64,000 nt of DNA from contig NC_071354.1 in the NCBI RefSeq assembly GCF_943734655.1, forward strand, positions 138,680,642 through 138,744,641, given 5' to 3'. The translations under genes were made by a program, and so were the position numbers. The notes below the pieces were generated by a model. That model was not told the origin of the DNA, did not search any database, and was given only the letters and a program-made list of their open reading frames with translations. This DNA comes from Sabethes cyaneus. Lineage: Eukaryota; Arthropoda; Insecta; Diptera; Culicidae. Positions 11,587 through 22,564 of this stretch are shown here, piece by piece (position 1 is the stretch's first letter; the number at the start of each line of letters is the position of its first letter).

Positions 11587-11915
11587 ATTTCCTTCTGCTG
11601 GTGTTCGTTGACTTTGAGAAAGCGTTTGACCGACTCAATCATCCAAACTCAATCTTTGGGGTGCACTTAGGCATACAGGAGTTCCGATAAACTAGTCGGT
11701 CTCATTGAGACTCAGTACAAGGCGTTCTCGTGCAGGTGTTCTTTTCCGATCTATAAGGAATGCTGCTGGTGTGAGACACTGCTGCATATTATCAGCGCTA
11801 CTATTTTTCCTCATTGAGTATGATATAGTTGTTGTAGGAGTTTATCAAGAGCATCAAAACAGCAGGTCTTGTAGTCAATGCAGCAAAGACTAGGTCGATG
11901 TCTAATCCCTCCAAT
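11587..11915 (+). pseudogene. Non-LTR reverse transcriptase fragment, second family
   Basis: A forward frame from about 11590 reads LLLVFVDFEKAFDRLNH (RT motif A) followed by a GVPDKLVGLIETQYKAFSCR-like segment. After frameshifts it reads SIKTAGLVVNAAKTRSM near 11850-11900, the region after the YADD box. The sequence encoding YADD itself seems deleted. The FEKAFD type differs from the FKAAYD type of the RTE copies elsewhere here and matches the family seen at 53.1 and 57.1 kb. Inactive relic of about 110 codons; its clade is not resolved. Confidence 0.65.
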
Positions 11916-12267
11916 AAGACTGATCAGGAAGCCCAAGGGTAGATTTGTTAAAACCTCTGGCGCTCACACCAGATTACTCTAGATACCAAAACCCAAGTTT
12001 TCAACTAAAACGTTAAATTAGTTTTACTGTACACCTGCAAGGAGGAGATAATGCAAAATCGATTTTTTGTTATTCGCCGCCAGCGATTATATCATTCGTA
12101 CCTGGTGACCCGACAACTAGATGACCCAAAAAGTTCTTCATCGTCGACAGAAATTCGGGAACATAGTTATAAGTGAACTGCTAAAGATTAATAAAGCCCT
12201 CTGCAGAACTCTACAAAAATGGCAAGCAACTACTAGCCATGGCACTTTATTGAATAATTCCCAGGAT

Positions 12268-12420
12268 TTGGGAGGAGAAGAAACTATCGGAGGAATAGGT
12301 GGAAGGAGTGGTTTGTCCCAACTATAAAAAAGGCGATCGGCAGGATTGCTATAATTACCGCGTCATTACGCTTAACAACACCGCTTACAAGGTGGTTCAA
12401 GCAATTCGAAAGTCGGTAGA
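12268..12420 (+). pseudogene. Small RTE-type reverse transcriptase fragment
   Basis: The frame at about 12299-12410 reads [19 protein letters not shown] then [14 protein letters not shown], matching the segment just before RT motif A in the RTE copies here (consensus EEWKDGVICP, YKKGDKLDC, NYRAITLLN). Nothing before or after it in the window continues the protein. About 45 codons of a retrotransposon relic. Confidence 0.7.
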
Positions 12421-14920
12421 CTACGATGTGCCGGCCACGTGGCAAGGGTGTCGGACGACTGTACATCGAAATCTGTTCTCTGCAAGAACCCCATTGGCAC
12501 CAATGAAACACCAAACACCATTCTCTGTTTGATGATTTTTCAGGTGATACTGAAATCTTATGTCAAAATTTGAGTTTTAAGCAATACTTGAAGTAGTTTT
12601 CATGATTGTTTTATTAGAACAAAGCATAATTTAATTTTTCCTTAAAATTGCAACAAAAAAAGCCGTATGCTAGATACCTGCATCCCATTCTGACACACCC
12701 TGTATTTCTTTTCGATGTACAATGTTCGTAAAATATTACACGGTGATGTACCTCTACAGCGATTATGAATCTGTTTTACAAGCTGATGTCAGTAAATTGT
12801 TAAATTATCAATAATTTCAACTCACTATAACCTTTTTCAGTGCAATATCTGATCAACAGCATCTTTTACACCCAAATCGCGCTGAACTACCCATAATGAG
12901 TAGCAGCAAACATTGTAGAACAAAAGTAACACCAAGTCGAACAACATGAAAACAGGAATAACCTGTAATTTACTGCCTAATAATTGCACTTGGATGGCTC
13001 AAAAGCCATCACGGGGGAACGGATTTGCGTTTCTGCTATGGCCGAGTATAAAGCTTTAGTCCGTTTACACACCGGCCGCGGCCGCCCGCATTGAAGCTTT
13101 CGGTTAACCAGAGCCATATCGTTTCATATGCCTGTTCTACCAATAACAGTTAATTTGCTGCAAATAAAGTTACTGAAAGTACAGGTTGGCTGACCACCGG
13201 ACGATCCATCGGTTGGACTAGGGGTGCGGAGGAATGTGAGAAATAAAAGATATTGTTCGCAACAGCGGCCTGTAGCAAGAACGGACCCCCTCGAGCGGGG
13301 GCTTTTGGCCGCACTGCCGGTAAATGCAAGTTGTTTTGCGTGTCAGTATTTCACCCAATAAGTTATGTTTAGTTCTCGCTTTTCCTATTTCTACCTTCAG
13401 CATCGCCAGATATCCATTTTGTTCTCCACGCTTGGGCAATCAAGTGAAAACTTTTGATAATTTCATATATTTTTCGCTTTTTATCTTCATTACAACAAAG
13501 GTCCGGTGCGACAAAAAAACATGGTCGCTACTAGAATGGCAGCCTCACGAGATAATGTCTCCAAAACAACACATTATGATGCGGTTCTGTGGCTTCTTTT
13601 GTTCGCTCATTGATGATGCTTGCCATGGCGATGGCTTTGTGTTGTATGATGTATCATTTTCATTTGATTTTTTTTAACTTGGCTTAAATCGTTTATTTAT
13701 TTGTTTTGTTTACTTGTTTGCTTGTTGACTGTTAATAGCGTAGTGTTATTAATTATACTAAGAAAAGTAATACGGTGAACTTGTAACGACTTTTTTAATT
13801 CCGATATTGCCAACTTTCAAACAGGCAATAAAATATTCAAATCAGGTGCTGGCTCATTTGTTCTTAAACATAAAACATAGTTTTAAAATCTCAGTTTTGT
13901 CCAGAATAATTATACTGTTTTAATAAAGGCTCACATAACATGAATGCATTGAATAACGTGTGCAAAATTTCATTCACAAAAACCTTCTGATTCTCATGCA
14001 TTCTTTCTCGATTACCACCTATTTACCAGTTCATGCTGACTCCTCTTTATCCCGCCACACAGCAGACAGGATAATTTGCAGGCAGCAACGCCACGTGCCT
14101 TCGCTTCAAATTGCCGTCAGGACAAACGCTTTAAACAAACACAATTTTCAACGCACAATCGCACTTCGAACCGGATTTTTCTGTTGCGCTGTAGGTACGC
14201 CTGTGTATTTCAAATATTTAAACAAGACTATTGAAGGCTGTTGGCAGGGTCAACAGACCTACTACGGGGAAAGCGAAACTTGAAAACAGGTGATTCTTGA
14301 AGCTAACCATTCAACCATTGAAACGACATAAGAGCAACAGGCCGACTACCTTTTAAGTCAAGTTCAAATAAGCCGAAAAAAAATAAAGAAAAGGATGATA
14401 AGGGATCAAGCACGAGCAGAGCGTTAAAGTAGGGTCTTTCCAGGCACGGGCCTAACGGAAATGAAAATGCACCATTATTATCCCTCATAACCTGCCACTA
14501 CTGCTCCTGTGCATATGATGATGCGGTCCAGACAAAGAAACCTTCGAATGCGAAGAAAGAGGTAAAATGATATTTATAATTCTAGAAAAAACTAAAAATA
14601 ATTTAGTGAAGCTTGCGACTGAAAATCTCAAGTTTTTTAATCTTAACTTTGTTCATTTTGTTTCACGCAAAATCAATCCGTTTAATCAATGCATTGTTAT
14701 ACGACTATAAAAAGTAGACAAAAATAAAAAATTTAGCTACAAGAAAAGGTTTGCCCGCATTGTCACTTGTTTAATGAATTTTAACTGATTGCTGATGAAA
14801 TAAAAATCTTTATCTCAATCCTACAAAAAAAATGATTTTCAAAAGATATATCATGGTTGGATAAACTTAGTAACATAGATACACACAATACGACAATCAA
14901 CTAACTTTGTGTTCGTTATA
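12421..14920. other. No gene recognised (2.5 kb)
   Basis: Mostly AT-rich. A GC-richer patch at 13060-13330 contains CGGCCGCGGCCG and a near-palindrome CCCCCTCGAGCGGGGG but no coherent frame. Frames at 13324-13677 and 13960-14283 have no recognisable domains. No inverted-repeat element was identified. Confidence 0.4.
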
Positions 14921-15068
14921 ACTCTTAAATGAGTTTACCCGTAAATTGGTTGAATTTAGCTACAACTTGGTTAAAACTACTCAAAATGCCCTTAAAATGT
15001 ACAAACTCAGAGTTTCAACCTAGCTTTAGCTAAATCCGACCTATTTAAGGGTAGAATCATTTAAGAGT
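14921..15068. mobile_element. 148-bp palindromic MITE
   Basis: ACTCTTAAATGAGTTTACCC at the left end pairs with the inverted right end (GGGTAGAATCATTTAAGAGT), and complementarity continues through TTTAGCTA to near the centre, leaving almost no loop. Non-coding foldback element; the target duplication is not resolved. Confidence 0.65.
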
Positions 15069-15173
15069 GCGGGAAGCGAAGATAAATTCACGCTTTCTAG
15101 CAACACCGCCAATAAACGTCAACATTTGTTTATGGTTTAATCTGAGATACGGCTAAATGTGAAATACATATAA

Positions 15174-16460
15174 TTGAACGCTTCGGAACGTTATTCAGTT
15201 AGTTTGTTCCGGGAGTTATGTGAAAAAATGTTTTCGATGGTGCAGTTCGTTGAGGACAGAAAATTCAAGATTTGGGCGGTGCCTACATCATCGTGGGTAA
15301 AAAAAGGATCCTGTTGTGGTGAAAAATGTCATGAAAAAATCGAAAAGCTGCGTGTTAGTGGCGCAACAAGATCGGTTTCTGTAATTGTTTTAAGAAAGGT
15401 GCGGAATTTCCAAGCTGCTGCAGTAGAGATGTCCATAAAGGAGGTGGCAAACGAAAATTACTAAAACGCAAAAGAAAGTAAAATCTAAGATATGCCAAGA
15501 GTATAATTCTGTATGTGATCATAATCATAATTTTGGAAACACAAGAAAATAGAAGTGCTGTACAACAAGAACTAGAACCTTTGCACCTTTGAAAACTTTG
15601 ATAATTATGGGATTTACTATATGCCATCTGATGTCACCTACTATAATGACCTTGAGGAGTAATCTGTTACAGGTAAAGTAATGACATTATGTTAATCTAT
15701 TTTTCATTCCAACTCTTTCCGATTTCAGAAGATAGCAGTATGGTCAAATATGCTGAATTGAAAAAGGATTTAAAGAACTTTATGCATTGAATTTATTGAC
15801 TCTGCGGTCGAAAAATGTTTGCAAAACCATTTCGTTATTGGAAATAAACAGGAAGCACACGCCTACTCGCATGGAAGCTGTAGAAAATCCAGCGGAAAAC
15901 TACAATCGTATTAATGATGGGGCTGAATTGTATGATTGGAATGTAAAGCTTGGTAGTGATGATCTGTGTAACTGTGTAATATTTCAAATTCATTTAAACA
16001 CAAGGGAGACAATTCTTGTTACATAATCGTAAACTACTTGTTTACAAGGGAATTGTGGACACGCTTCACATGAACTGGAATCCATCGCAGTGCAAAATCC
16101 AGGCGGGAATAAAGAAAGTTCGGCAATGATTTACAACGTTTAATCAAACTTGTGCGGATCACTCGATCCGAATACAGCGAAACACACTGCTCAAACAAGC
16201 TACTGCGTAGGCCTGCCTGTCGTCTGACACGAAAACAAAACGTTAACAAAAACGAAGTGCAAAATAGTGAGTTGTCTACTGTGCAAAAAATGGAGTTATC
16301 GAGCAAATATAGGTACTTATTCGATATAACGTCATACGATAAGAGCAATGATGAAGTAACACAGGTTGATACAGTTACTACAAGCTATTACGCAGATAAG
16401 TCAGGTAGCGATAACAACGAATTTGATGAAGAAAACTTGAATTTAGTCGAGACGCTATAA
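15174..16460 (+). pseudogene. Decayed coding relic, possibly DUF4806-like
   Basis: Three separate plus-strand frames look more protein-like than their surroundings. 15228-15464 reads MFSMVQFVEDRKFKI then VPTSSWV and IEKL, the kind of N-terminus found in insect DUF4806-domain proteins. 15787-16026 includes INDGAELYDWNVKLGSDDL, similar to the start of that domain. 16152-16460 is a charged segment with RITRSEYSETHC and an acidic C-terminus. A possible splice acceptor (TTTCCGATTTCAG) sits at about 15717-15729, so a fragmented multi-exon gene or processed relic is possible. The similarity is from memory and weak. Confidence 0.3.
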
Positions 16461-17284
16461 AAAGATTTTATTTCTTTTCCACATTACAACTACAATACAC
16501 ATAATTGGATTACTAACGTTTAGATTGGTTTTGGGTAGGTCGAAGATTCTTTACGGCGCTCAAATCTATACCAATTTGATATCTGTGCTTGGCAAGTACC
16601 ACCAGAGAGTACCAGAGTACCAGAGTGCAAAACCACCCCCCTTCTTAAACCGATGTTATCGTTTCAGTATTAAACCTAATCCAATGTGATGTCCTGAAGG
16701 TAAACAATTTTCTTAAAGTATTAAACCACCCCTTTTCTTCAACCGCCTTTAACATTTAAAATTGAAATTAGTCTAAATTGATGTCCTAAAGGTGAAACGT
16801 CATCGAAAAGTGAGCGGCCATCCTTGCCTTTTGCCAGATTGTATCGATATAGATACTGCAAGAATTTGTTCGAAGCTGTTGTCTTCCATTTGTGCATGTG
16901 ACGAGACTCAGAATTCTCAAAGCGAGGAAAATCAGCGACTCTCTTATCCGAGAATAGTTTTGAACGTTTCATTTGCTGCTTTGCATCAGTTAGTTGCTGG
17001 CAATTCTTTACATAGTTTCACTAGTCAAGCATTACATTTAGATAATAAAAATGTCAATTTAGACAATTTCTTTTGAAAATGATGAACAAGACAAGGCAGG
17101 AGGGACTCGCAGTGATGCTAATGTTTATTTGATTATCAACTCAGTATAAGGCAGTAAGGTACAAAACATTTTGCAAAAAAAAGTTAACTTATTCAGTAGC
17201 TTTCAATCATAAGAATAAATAAAACGCTGTAAAACATTATCGACTTGCAAAAATTTGGATTTCTCAACCTGCAGCACATGGGGG
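16461..17284. repeat. Imperfect ~100-bp duplication and unrecognised frame
   Basis: Blocks at about 16632-16705 and 16727-16798 are diverged duplicates: both start ACCACCCC and end with TGATGTCCT-AAGGT-AAAC. GTACCAGA is repeated at 16596-16625. The open frame 16792-17076 (94 codons, Cys-rich near its middle) matches nothing I recognise. Confidence 0.45.
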
Positions 17285-18437
17285 GGATGAATCCCCCCTT
17301 GAGGACTGTTGGAATGCCGTGAAAACAGCCATTAACAGCGTAGCGGAGAACGTCCTAGGCCGTGTGGCACCGAATCGACGTAACGAATTGTTTGACGAGG
17401 AATGCCAGCAGATATTGGCTGAGAAGAACGCAGCGCGGGTGCTAATGCTGCGTAGAGCCACCCGTCAGAATGTGGAGCGATACAAAAAGAAGCGGCAGCA
17501 AACCCGACTCTTGAAGGAGAAGAAGCGCCACCAAGAGAAGAAGGAGTGCGAAGAACTCGAACAGCTGTACCGCTTTCACGACACACGGAAGTTCTATCAG
17601 AGACTCAACGGATCTCGCAAAGGCTTCGTACCGCGGGCCGAAATGTGCAGAGATAAAGATGGAGGTATCTTGACTGACGACTGTGCGGTGATCGAAAGGT
17701 GGAAGCAGCACTACGATGAACACCTGAATGGCGTGCAGGCGGAAGACCATAATAGCGGAGGAAGTGACCACGTTGGTGTAGCAAGCAACGAAGATGTGCC
17801 ACTCCCATCGATAAGGGAAGTTAAACAAGCCATCCAGCGGCTGAAGAACAACAAAGCAGCGGGAAAGGATGGCATTGGAGCGGAACTTATTAAAATGGGC
17901 CCGGACAAGTTGGCCGGCTGTCTGCATCAACTGATTGTCAAGATTTGGGATACGGAACGACCACCGAAGGAGTGGAAAGACGGGGTTATCTGCCCTAGCT
18001 ACAAGAAAGGTGACAAGCTAGATTGTGAAAACTACCGAGCAATCACTATCCTGAATGCCGTCTACAAAGTGCTGTCCTAACTCATCTTTCATCGACTATC
18101 GCAAATAGCCAATAGATTGGTGGGAAGTTACCAGGCCGGCTTCATGGACGGTCGGTCTACAACGGACCAAATCTTCACCCTGCGGCAGATCCTCTAGAAG
18201 TGCCGCGAATTCCGAATCCCCACGCACCACCTGTTCATCGATTTCAAAGCCGCATATGATAGCGTAAACTGACAAGAGCTATGGAAAATTTTGGACGAAA
18301 ACGGCTTTCCGGGTAAGCTTACTAGACCTATCATGGCTACGATGGATGGGATCCAGTGCTGTGTGAGAATCTCGGGTGAATTGTCGAATTCGAATCTCGC
18401 AGGGGACTTCGACAAGGAGATGGTCTTTCCTGCCTGC
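17285..18437 (+). pseudogene. RTE retrotransposon, 5'-truncated first part
   Basis: RTE elements encode one protein with an endonuclease and a reverse transcriptase. Here the endonuclease is missing. The protein starts within the linker at PPLEDCWNAV, continues as an open frame (17319-18080) through NNKAAGKDGIGAE and YKKGDKLDCENYRAI, and meets a TAA at 18078. Beyond it the frame continues with QAGFMDGRSTTDQ, two more in-frame stops, LFIDFKAAYDSV (motif A) and, in a shifted frame, RQGDGLSCLLFN (motif B) at about 18409-18436. There the element is cut by the minus-strand retrotransposon that follows; its continuation is at 19746. Same subfamily as 44.2 and 53.8 kb. Confidence 0.92.
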
Positions 18438-19745
18438 TATTCAACATTTTATTTATTTATTTTATTTACTAGTCTTCGATGGTATCGCACAGACAGTTCC
18501 TAATTCTAATACATACTTATTCTAAATTTAAAAGTCATTCTACTAATATTAAAATCATAAGAGTCAGACACTACATTGAATTCACGACAACATACGTCAA
18601 TAGGATTGTTCTGGCCAAATAGAGTGCGATGCATTGGAAGCCGAAAAAAGTCCAATCGACGGGTAAGCCTGGGTGGTACGTTGATTTGAAGCCGCTCCAG
18701 CAGCTCCGGGCAGTCAATATTGTTTCCAAGAAGATCAAAGACAAATAAACGTTGCAGCAAGCTTCTCCTATTCGCCAGCGTGGGTAGCCGTATAAGAGCG
18801 CATCGATGTTCATACGGAGGCAATCGAATTGAATCATCCCAGGGTAGCGTTCGCAAGGCGTACCGAATGAAGAGTCGCTGGATTCGTTCAATCCGGTTGA
18901 TCTGGACAGCATGGTAAGGTGCACATACTATCGCTCCGTACTCCAAAATACTACGTACTATCGCGCAGTAGAGTGACTTCAGACAGTAGACATCATCGAA
19001 CTGCTGCGTATTTCTTTTGATGAAGCCTAGTAACGCATATGCTTTGGCAGTTGTAATTGCAACGTGCTGAGCGAAACATAGTTTGCTATCAAGGAGAATT
19101 CCTAAATCTTTTACAGAATCGACCCGGCTGATGCTGACTGTTTGCATTCTATAATCAAACAAAGTAGTCTGTCTGTTCCTGCAGAATGAGATCACATTGC
19201 ATTTCTGTATATTAACTTCCATGCCATTCAATGTACACCAATTCAACAGCGAATCAATATCGGATTGTACAGCGCAGCAATCAACTGACGATGCTACTAC
19301 CCGGTAAAATTTTAGGTCGTCAGCGAACATCAACTTTGGAGATTTTATAGTGGAGCACAGATCGTTCACAAAAAGATTGAACAGCATTGGGCCAAGGTGG
19401 CTTCCTTGGGGCAAACCTGATTTTATCTCAAAATGGAGGGAGCTAGTTCCATTAACTCGCACAAAGGCATCGCGGTCGGTAAGATACGACAGTATCCACC
19501 GTGTCAGCCACTCAGGAAATCCCAACCTTACCAGCTTCGTTACCATCAAAGAATGCGGCACCCTATCGAACGCTTTAGCAAGATCCACATAGACGGCATC
19601 GATCTGCTGACGCTTCTCAAGTGCATTCGTCAGCGTAGAAACATATGACATCAAGTTAGTAATCGTTGAGCAAGACTTGCGCTTGAAGATGTTATAAGAC
19701 GAGCGGCGATCGAAATTCGGGGTACGATTTTCAATAAATTCAGTC
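18438..19745 (-). pseudogene. Jockey/CR1-type retrotransposon inserted in the RTE copy
   Basis: A 413-codon minus-strand frame (19747 to 18506) encodes the 3' half of a non-LTR pol: VYVDLAKAFDRVPH (motif A, residues ~51-64), LPQGSHLGPMLF (motif B), LMFADDLKFY (catalytic box, intact), then thumb and C-terminal region through IRYALRTLPW. It is 5'-truncated at the fingers and ends in an (AAATA)-type tail at 18443-18470. The open frame is undisrupted over the retained part, so this is a fairly recent, dead-on-arrival insertion. It landed between RT motif B and the YADD box of the RTE copy; about 25 codons of the RTE are missing at the junction. Clade assignment between Jockey and CR1 is uncertain. 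Confidence 0.9.
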
Positions 19746-20500
19746 AATTTATCTGCTTTGCTGACGACGTGGATGCTGTCGGCAGAACATTTGAGGCGGT
19801 GGAAGAGCAGTACACCAGACTAAAACGCGAAGCAGAGAAGATTGGATTTAAGATAAATACGTCTAAAATGAAGTATATGCTGGCGGGCGGGACCGAGCGC
19901 GACTGGGCCCGCTTGCGCAGTACCATGGTAATCAACGGGGATGAGTTCGAGGTAGTCGACGAGTTCGTATACCTTGGCTCACTGGCAAGTGAGGACAACA
20001 ATACCAGCCGTGAGATTAAAAGACGTATTATCAGTGGAAGTCGGGCCTACTACTGACTCCACAAACACTTGCGGTCGAACAATTTGAGCCCCCGTACAAA
20101 GTGCACACTGTACAAAACGCTAATAACACCGGTTGTCCTCTACGGGCACGAAACGTGGACACTGCTAGAAGAGGACCTACGGGCACTCGGAGTTTTCGAA
20201 CGGCGGGTGCTAAGAACCATCTTTGGCGGAGTGCAAGAGAACGGTGTATGGAGGCGAAAAATGAACCACGAGCTCGCGCGTCTCTACAGCGAACCAAGTA
20301 TTCAGAAAATGGTTAAAGCTGAACGGATACGTTGGGCAGGACATGTTGCTAGAATTCCGGACAACTATCCTGCAAAAATGGTTTTCGCATCAAATCCGGT
20401 AGGAACAAGACGAAGAGGGGCACCGCGAGTGAGGTGGCAAGACCAGGTGGAGCGAGATCTGGCGAGCACTGGGTGCCCGCGGAACTGAAGATCAGTTGCC
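19746..20500 (+). pseudogene. RTE retrotransposon, second part (C-terminal)
   Basis: Continuation of the RTE copy interrupted at 18437. Frame 19769-20056 begins around CFADDVDAVGR (catalytic box, intact) and runs through INTSKMKYML, VVDEFVYLGSL to a stop. The next frame (20069-20488) gives TKCTLYKTLITPVVLYGHET, RVLRTIFGGVQENGVW, RIRWAGHVARIPDNYP and VRWQDQVERDLAS, the usual RTE C-terminus. There is one in-frame stop at SRAYY, and the C-terminal tail is truncated by a stop. Inactive. Confidence 0.92.
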
Positions 20501-20529
20501 ATGAACCGAAACAGATGGAGAAATTATAC

Positions 20530-20590
20530 TGCGCAGGCCAATTAAGTAAGTAAGTAAGCAGACGTTAGGCCAATTAAGTAAGTAGTAACC
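20530..20590 (+). repeat. RTE 3' tail, (AAGT)n, locally duplicated
   Basis: GGCCAATTAAGTAAGTAAGT is followed about 34 bp later by a second GGCCAATTAAGTAAGTAG. Short tetranucleotide tails are usual for RTE insertions. The repeated GGCC-to-AAGT unit suggests slippage or a small tandem duplication at the 3' end. Confidence 0.8.
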
Positions 20591-20926
20591 TGCAACACAA
20601 CCAAACCATTTTAACATAACAATTTTTTGATATCATCAAATCAAATGCATAAATACATATATGTCTAACTAAATAGTGTTCGATGTTGAAGTAAGATTTG
20701 AGGCGCTATTATCACGCATTCGAAAATAGTTGAATATTCTCAACCTGCAGTCTCAAGCTCAACAAACCCTATATATGCTGCATGTAGCATGTATACACGA
20801 AGAATCGTATTATTACATGCATGGATATATGCTACTATCGTCACATAGAGACTTACGTAGTCCTGCGTCACCTATATACGGTCGTGTCTTGTACAAAACC
20901 TCTCTGATTTTTATGCAAAACAATTA
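20591..20926. other. No gene recognised
   Basis: Short AT-rich stretch between the RTE tail and the mariner-like relic. Confidence 0.5.
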
Positions 20927-21702
20927 TACATTGGGTATTTTCTCTTAAAAGTTTGGGTAGAAGTAGTTGAGAGTATATTGTTTACACTGTATTCATCGCT
21001 GTCAGTTTTTCGCAAATTGGAAAAAATGGCGTCAACCGAAAAGCAACGTCGCGAATTTTTTTTGCGCAAGCACCTGGAAAATCCTTTACTCTCTCATCGG
21101 GACATCAAAAAACAACTTGAATCGTGTGATTAAACGTTACTACGAAACTCTAAGCATCGAACGAAAGGAGAAATACAACGAAGTGCGCTATTCGTGACTA
21201 CCGGGACTGTAAACGGGTCGATCTACCTCAAGGTATGCGTGCAGAAGCGTCTGCTTCCTCTGTTGAAGCAACACAAGGGCCATACGATCTTCTGGCAGCA
21301 TCTAGCTTCGTGCCACTATTCAAAGGATATCCTGGAGTGGTACGAAGCCAACGGGGTCACGTTCATACCCCAGGACATGAATCCCTTCAACGCACCGGTA
21401 CTAAGGCCCATCGAAAAGTACTGGGATATTATGAAGCAGGCACTACGGAAGCATTTAAAGGGAGACAAATCTAAAGAAGACATGAAGAAAACGTGCGTTG
21501 CCGTACAGAACGTACAGAAGAAGCTGCTACAAGATGTTTTAAAATACCTTATGGTTAAGGTGTTGAAGTTGAATGAAATAAATATGCCAAAAACTTACTA
21601 ATGGATTATATTTTATTGACTGCAAGTTTAAAAAGGATCGGTTAACTAGCTAACTTTCTACAGCGTTTTTCCGTGATGCAATTTGATGTGGGACACCCTT
21701 TA
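20927..21702 (+). pseudogene. Mariner-like D37E transposase relic, copy 1
   Basis: Starts with the same ~100-bp leader as the copy at 26961. From an ATG at 21026 it encodes MASTEKQRREFFLRKH and, after a frameshift, a helix-turn-helix-like NRVIKRYYETLSIERK. A large deletion then removes the central region with the first catalytic aspartate. The C-terminal 135 codons (21194-21601) contain FWQHLASCHYSKDILEWYEA...RPIEKYW. Counting from the position of the second aspartate, 37 residues precede the catalytic glutamate, matching the DD37E group of the IS630-Tc1-mariner superfamily described from mosquitoes. That aspartate is replaced by His. The right end CCGTGATGCAATTTGATGTG is shared with copy 2. 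Dead. Confidence 0.88.
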
Positions 21703-21714
21703 ATGGGGTACACT

Positions 21715-22165
21715 CAATAATAAAGTACGAAACCTCCATTATACCGGTAGTTCTTATTGACTTGAAGCTGTGGCGCTACTCAGGGAGAATATACGCACTG
21801 TTGCCATGTTCGATAGTGCTGCAGACCATGTTTGGAGAGTGGCGGAGTGTATGAATCACGAGCTACAGGTACTGCTTGGAGAGATTCCCATCGTCATCTG
21901 GCGAAAGTAGATAGGCTACGTTGGGCCACATCGTAAGGATGTCGGATAACAGTGCGACGAAAACGGCTCTCTTCAACAACCATACCAGTACCAGGGACAG
22001 AGGGGCCCAACGTGCAACATGGCTCGATCAGGTCGAAAGTGGTTTGCAACTTGTGAGACGCCTGGGAAATTGACAACAAGTGGCCCAAGATCGAGTTGAA
22101 TGAAGACAACTGCTTCAAACTGCACGATGCAACCCCGGCTCTATGACGACGATGACGACTAATTG
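21715..22165 (+). pseudogene. RTE-type 3' end fragment
   Basis: Across shifting frames the plus strand reads the RTE C-terminus: IIPVVL, MFGEWRSV and MNHEL-like blocks, GHIVRMSDNSATKTALFNN, RGAQRATWLDQVESGLQ, and LGN followed by a stop. The NNHTSTRDRGAQRA type differs from the VFASNPVGTRRRGAPR type of the 17-20 kb copy, so it is a different RTE subfamily. It abuts the mariner relic directly and is 5'-truncated, with several frameshifts. Confidence 0.75.
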
Positions 22166-22328
22166 AGGTATTTATTGTATTTAAATTCACGGGAATCTCA
22201 GTTCTAAACATTTTATTAAAATCCGTCGAATTCGAATTTGAACAATGATTTACATTCATACTAAAATACTCATAAAGCCCAAATTTACTCTCAAAAGCAT
22301 TTCTACTGTTTTTGGAATGATAGTAAGC

Positions 22329-22564
22329 AGTGTTCGACATCGTAACGAAAATTGAAGTCCAGGTTCCGGTCCGGTTAAAAATCGGCACGAACTTTGTTAT
22401 TCCGACTTTATTCCGGTCCGATTTGGCTCTGTTCTGGTTCCGAAACCTGAACAGAGCCAAATCGGACCGGATTATTAGTCTTTATAGTCGGAATAACAAA
22501 GTTCGTGCCGACTTTTAACCTGACCGAAACCCGGACTTCAATTTTCGTTTCGATGTCGAACACT
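22329..22564. mobile_element. 236-bp near-perfect palindrome (foldback MITE)
   Basis: AGTGTTCGACATCG at the left end pairs with CGATGTCGAACACT at the right. The arms continue through GAAAATTGAAGTCC, GGCACGAACTTTGTTATTCC and CGGTCCGATTTGGCTCTGTT to a centre near 22450 with almost no loop. About 115-bp arms at roughly 90% identity. No protein. The target duplication is not clear. Confidence 0.85.

Noticed and set aside
13060..13330. GC-rich patch with CGGCCGCGGCCG, considered as a CpG-type promoter or exon
   Set aside because: No coherent frame on either strand, and insects lack clear CpG-island promoters.
17332..17930. Minus-strand open frames of 65-162 codons
   Set aside because: Antisense shadows of the plus-strand RTE linker and RT frame.
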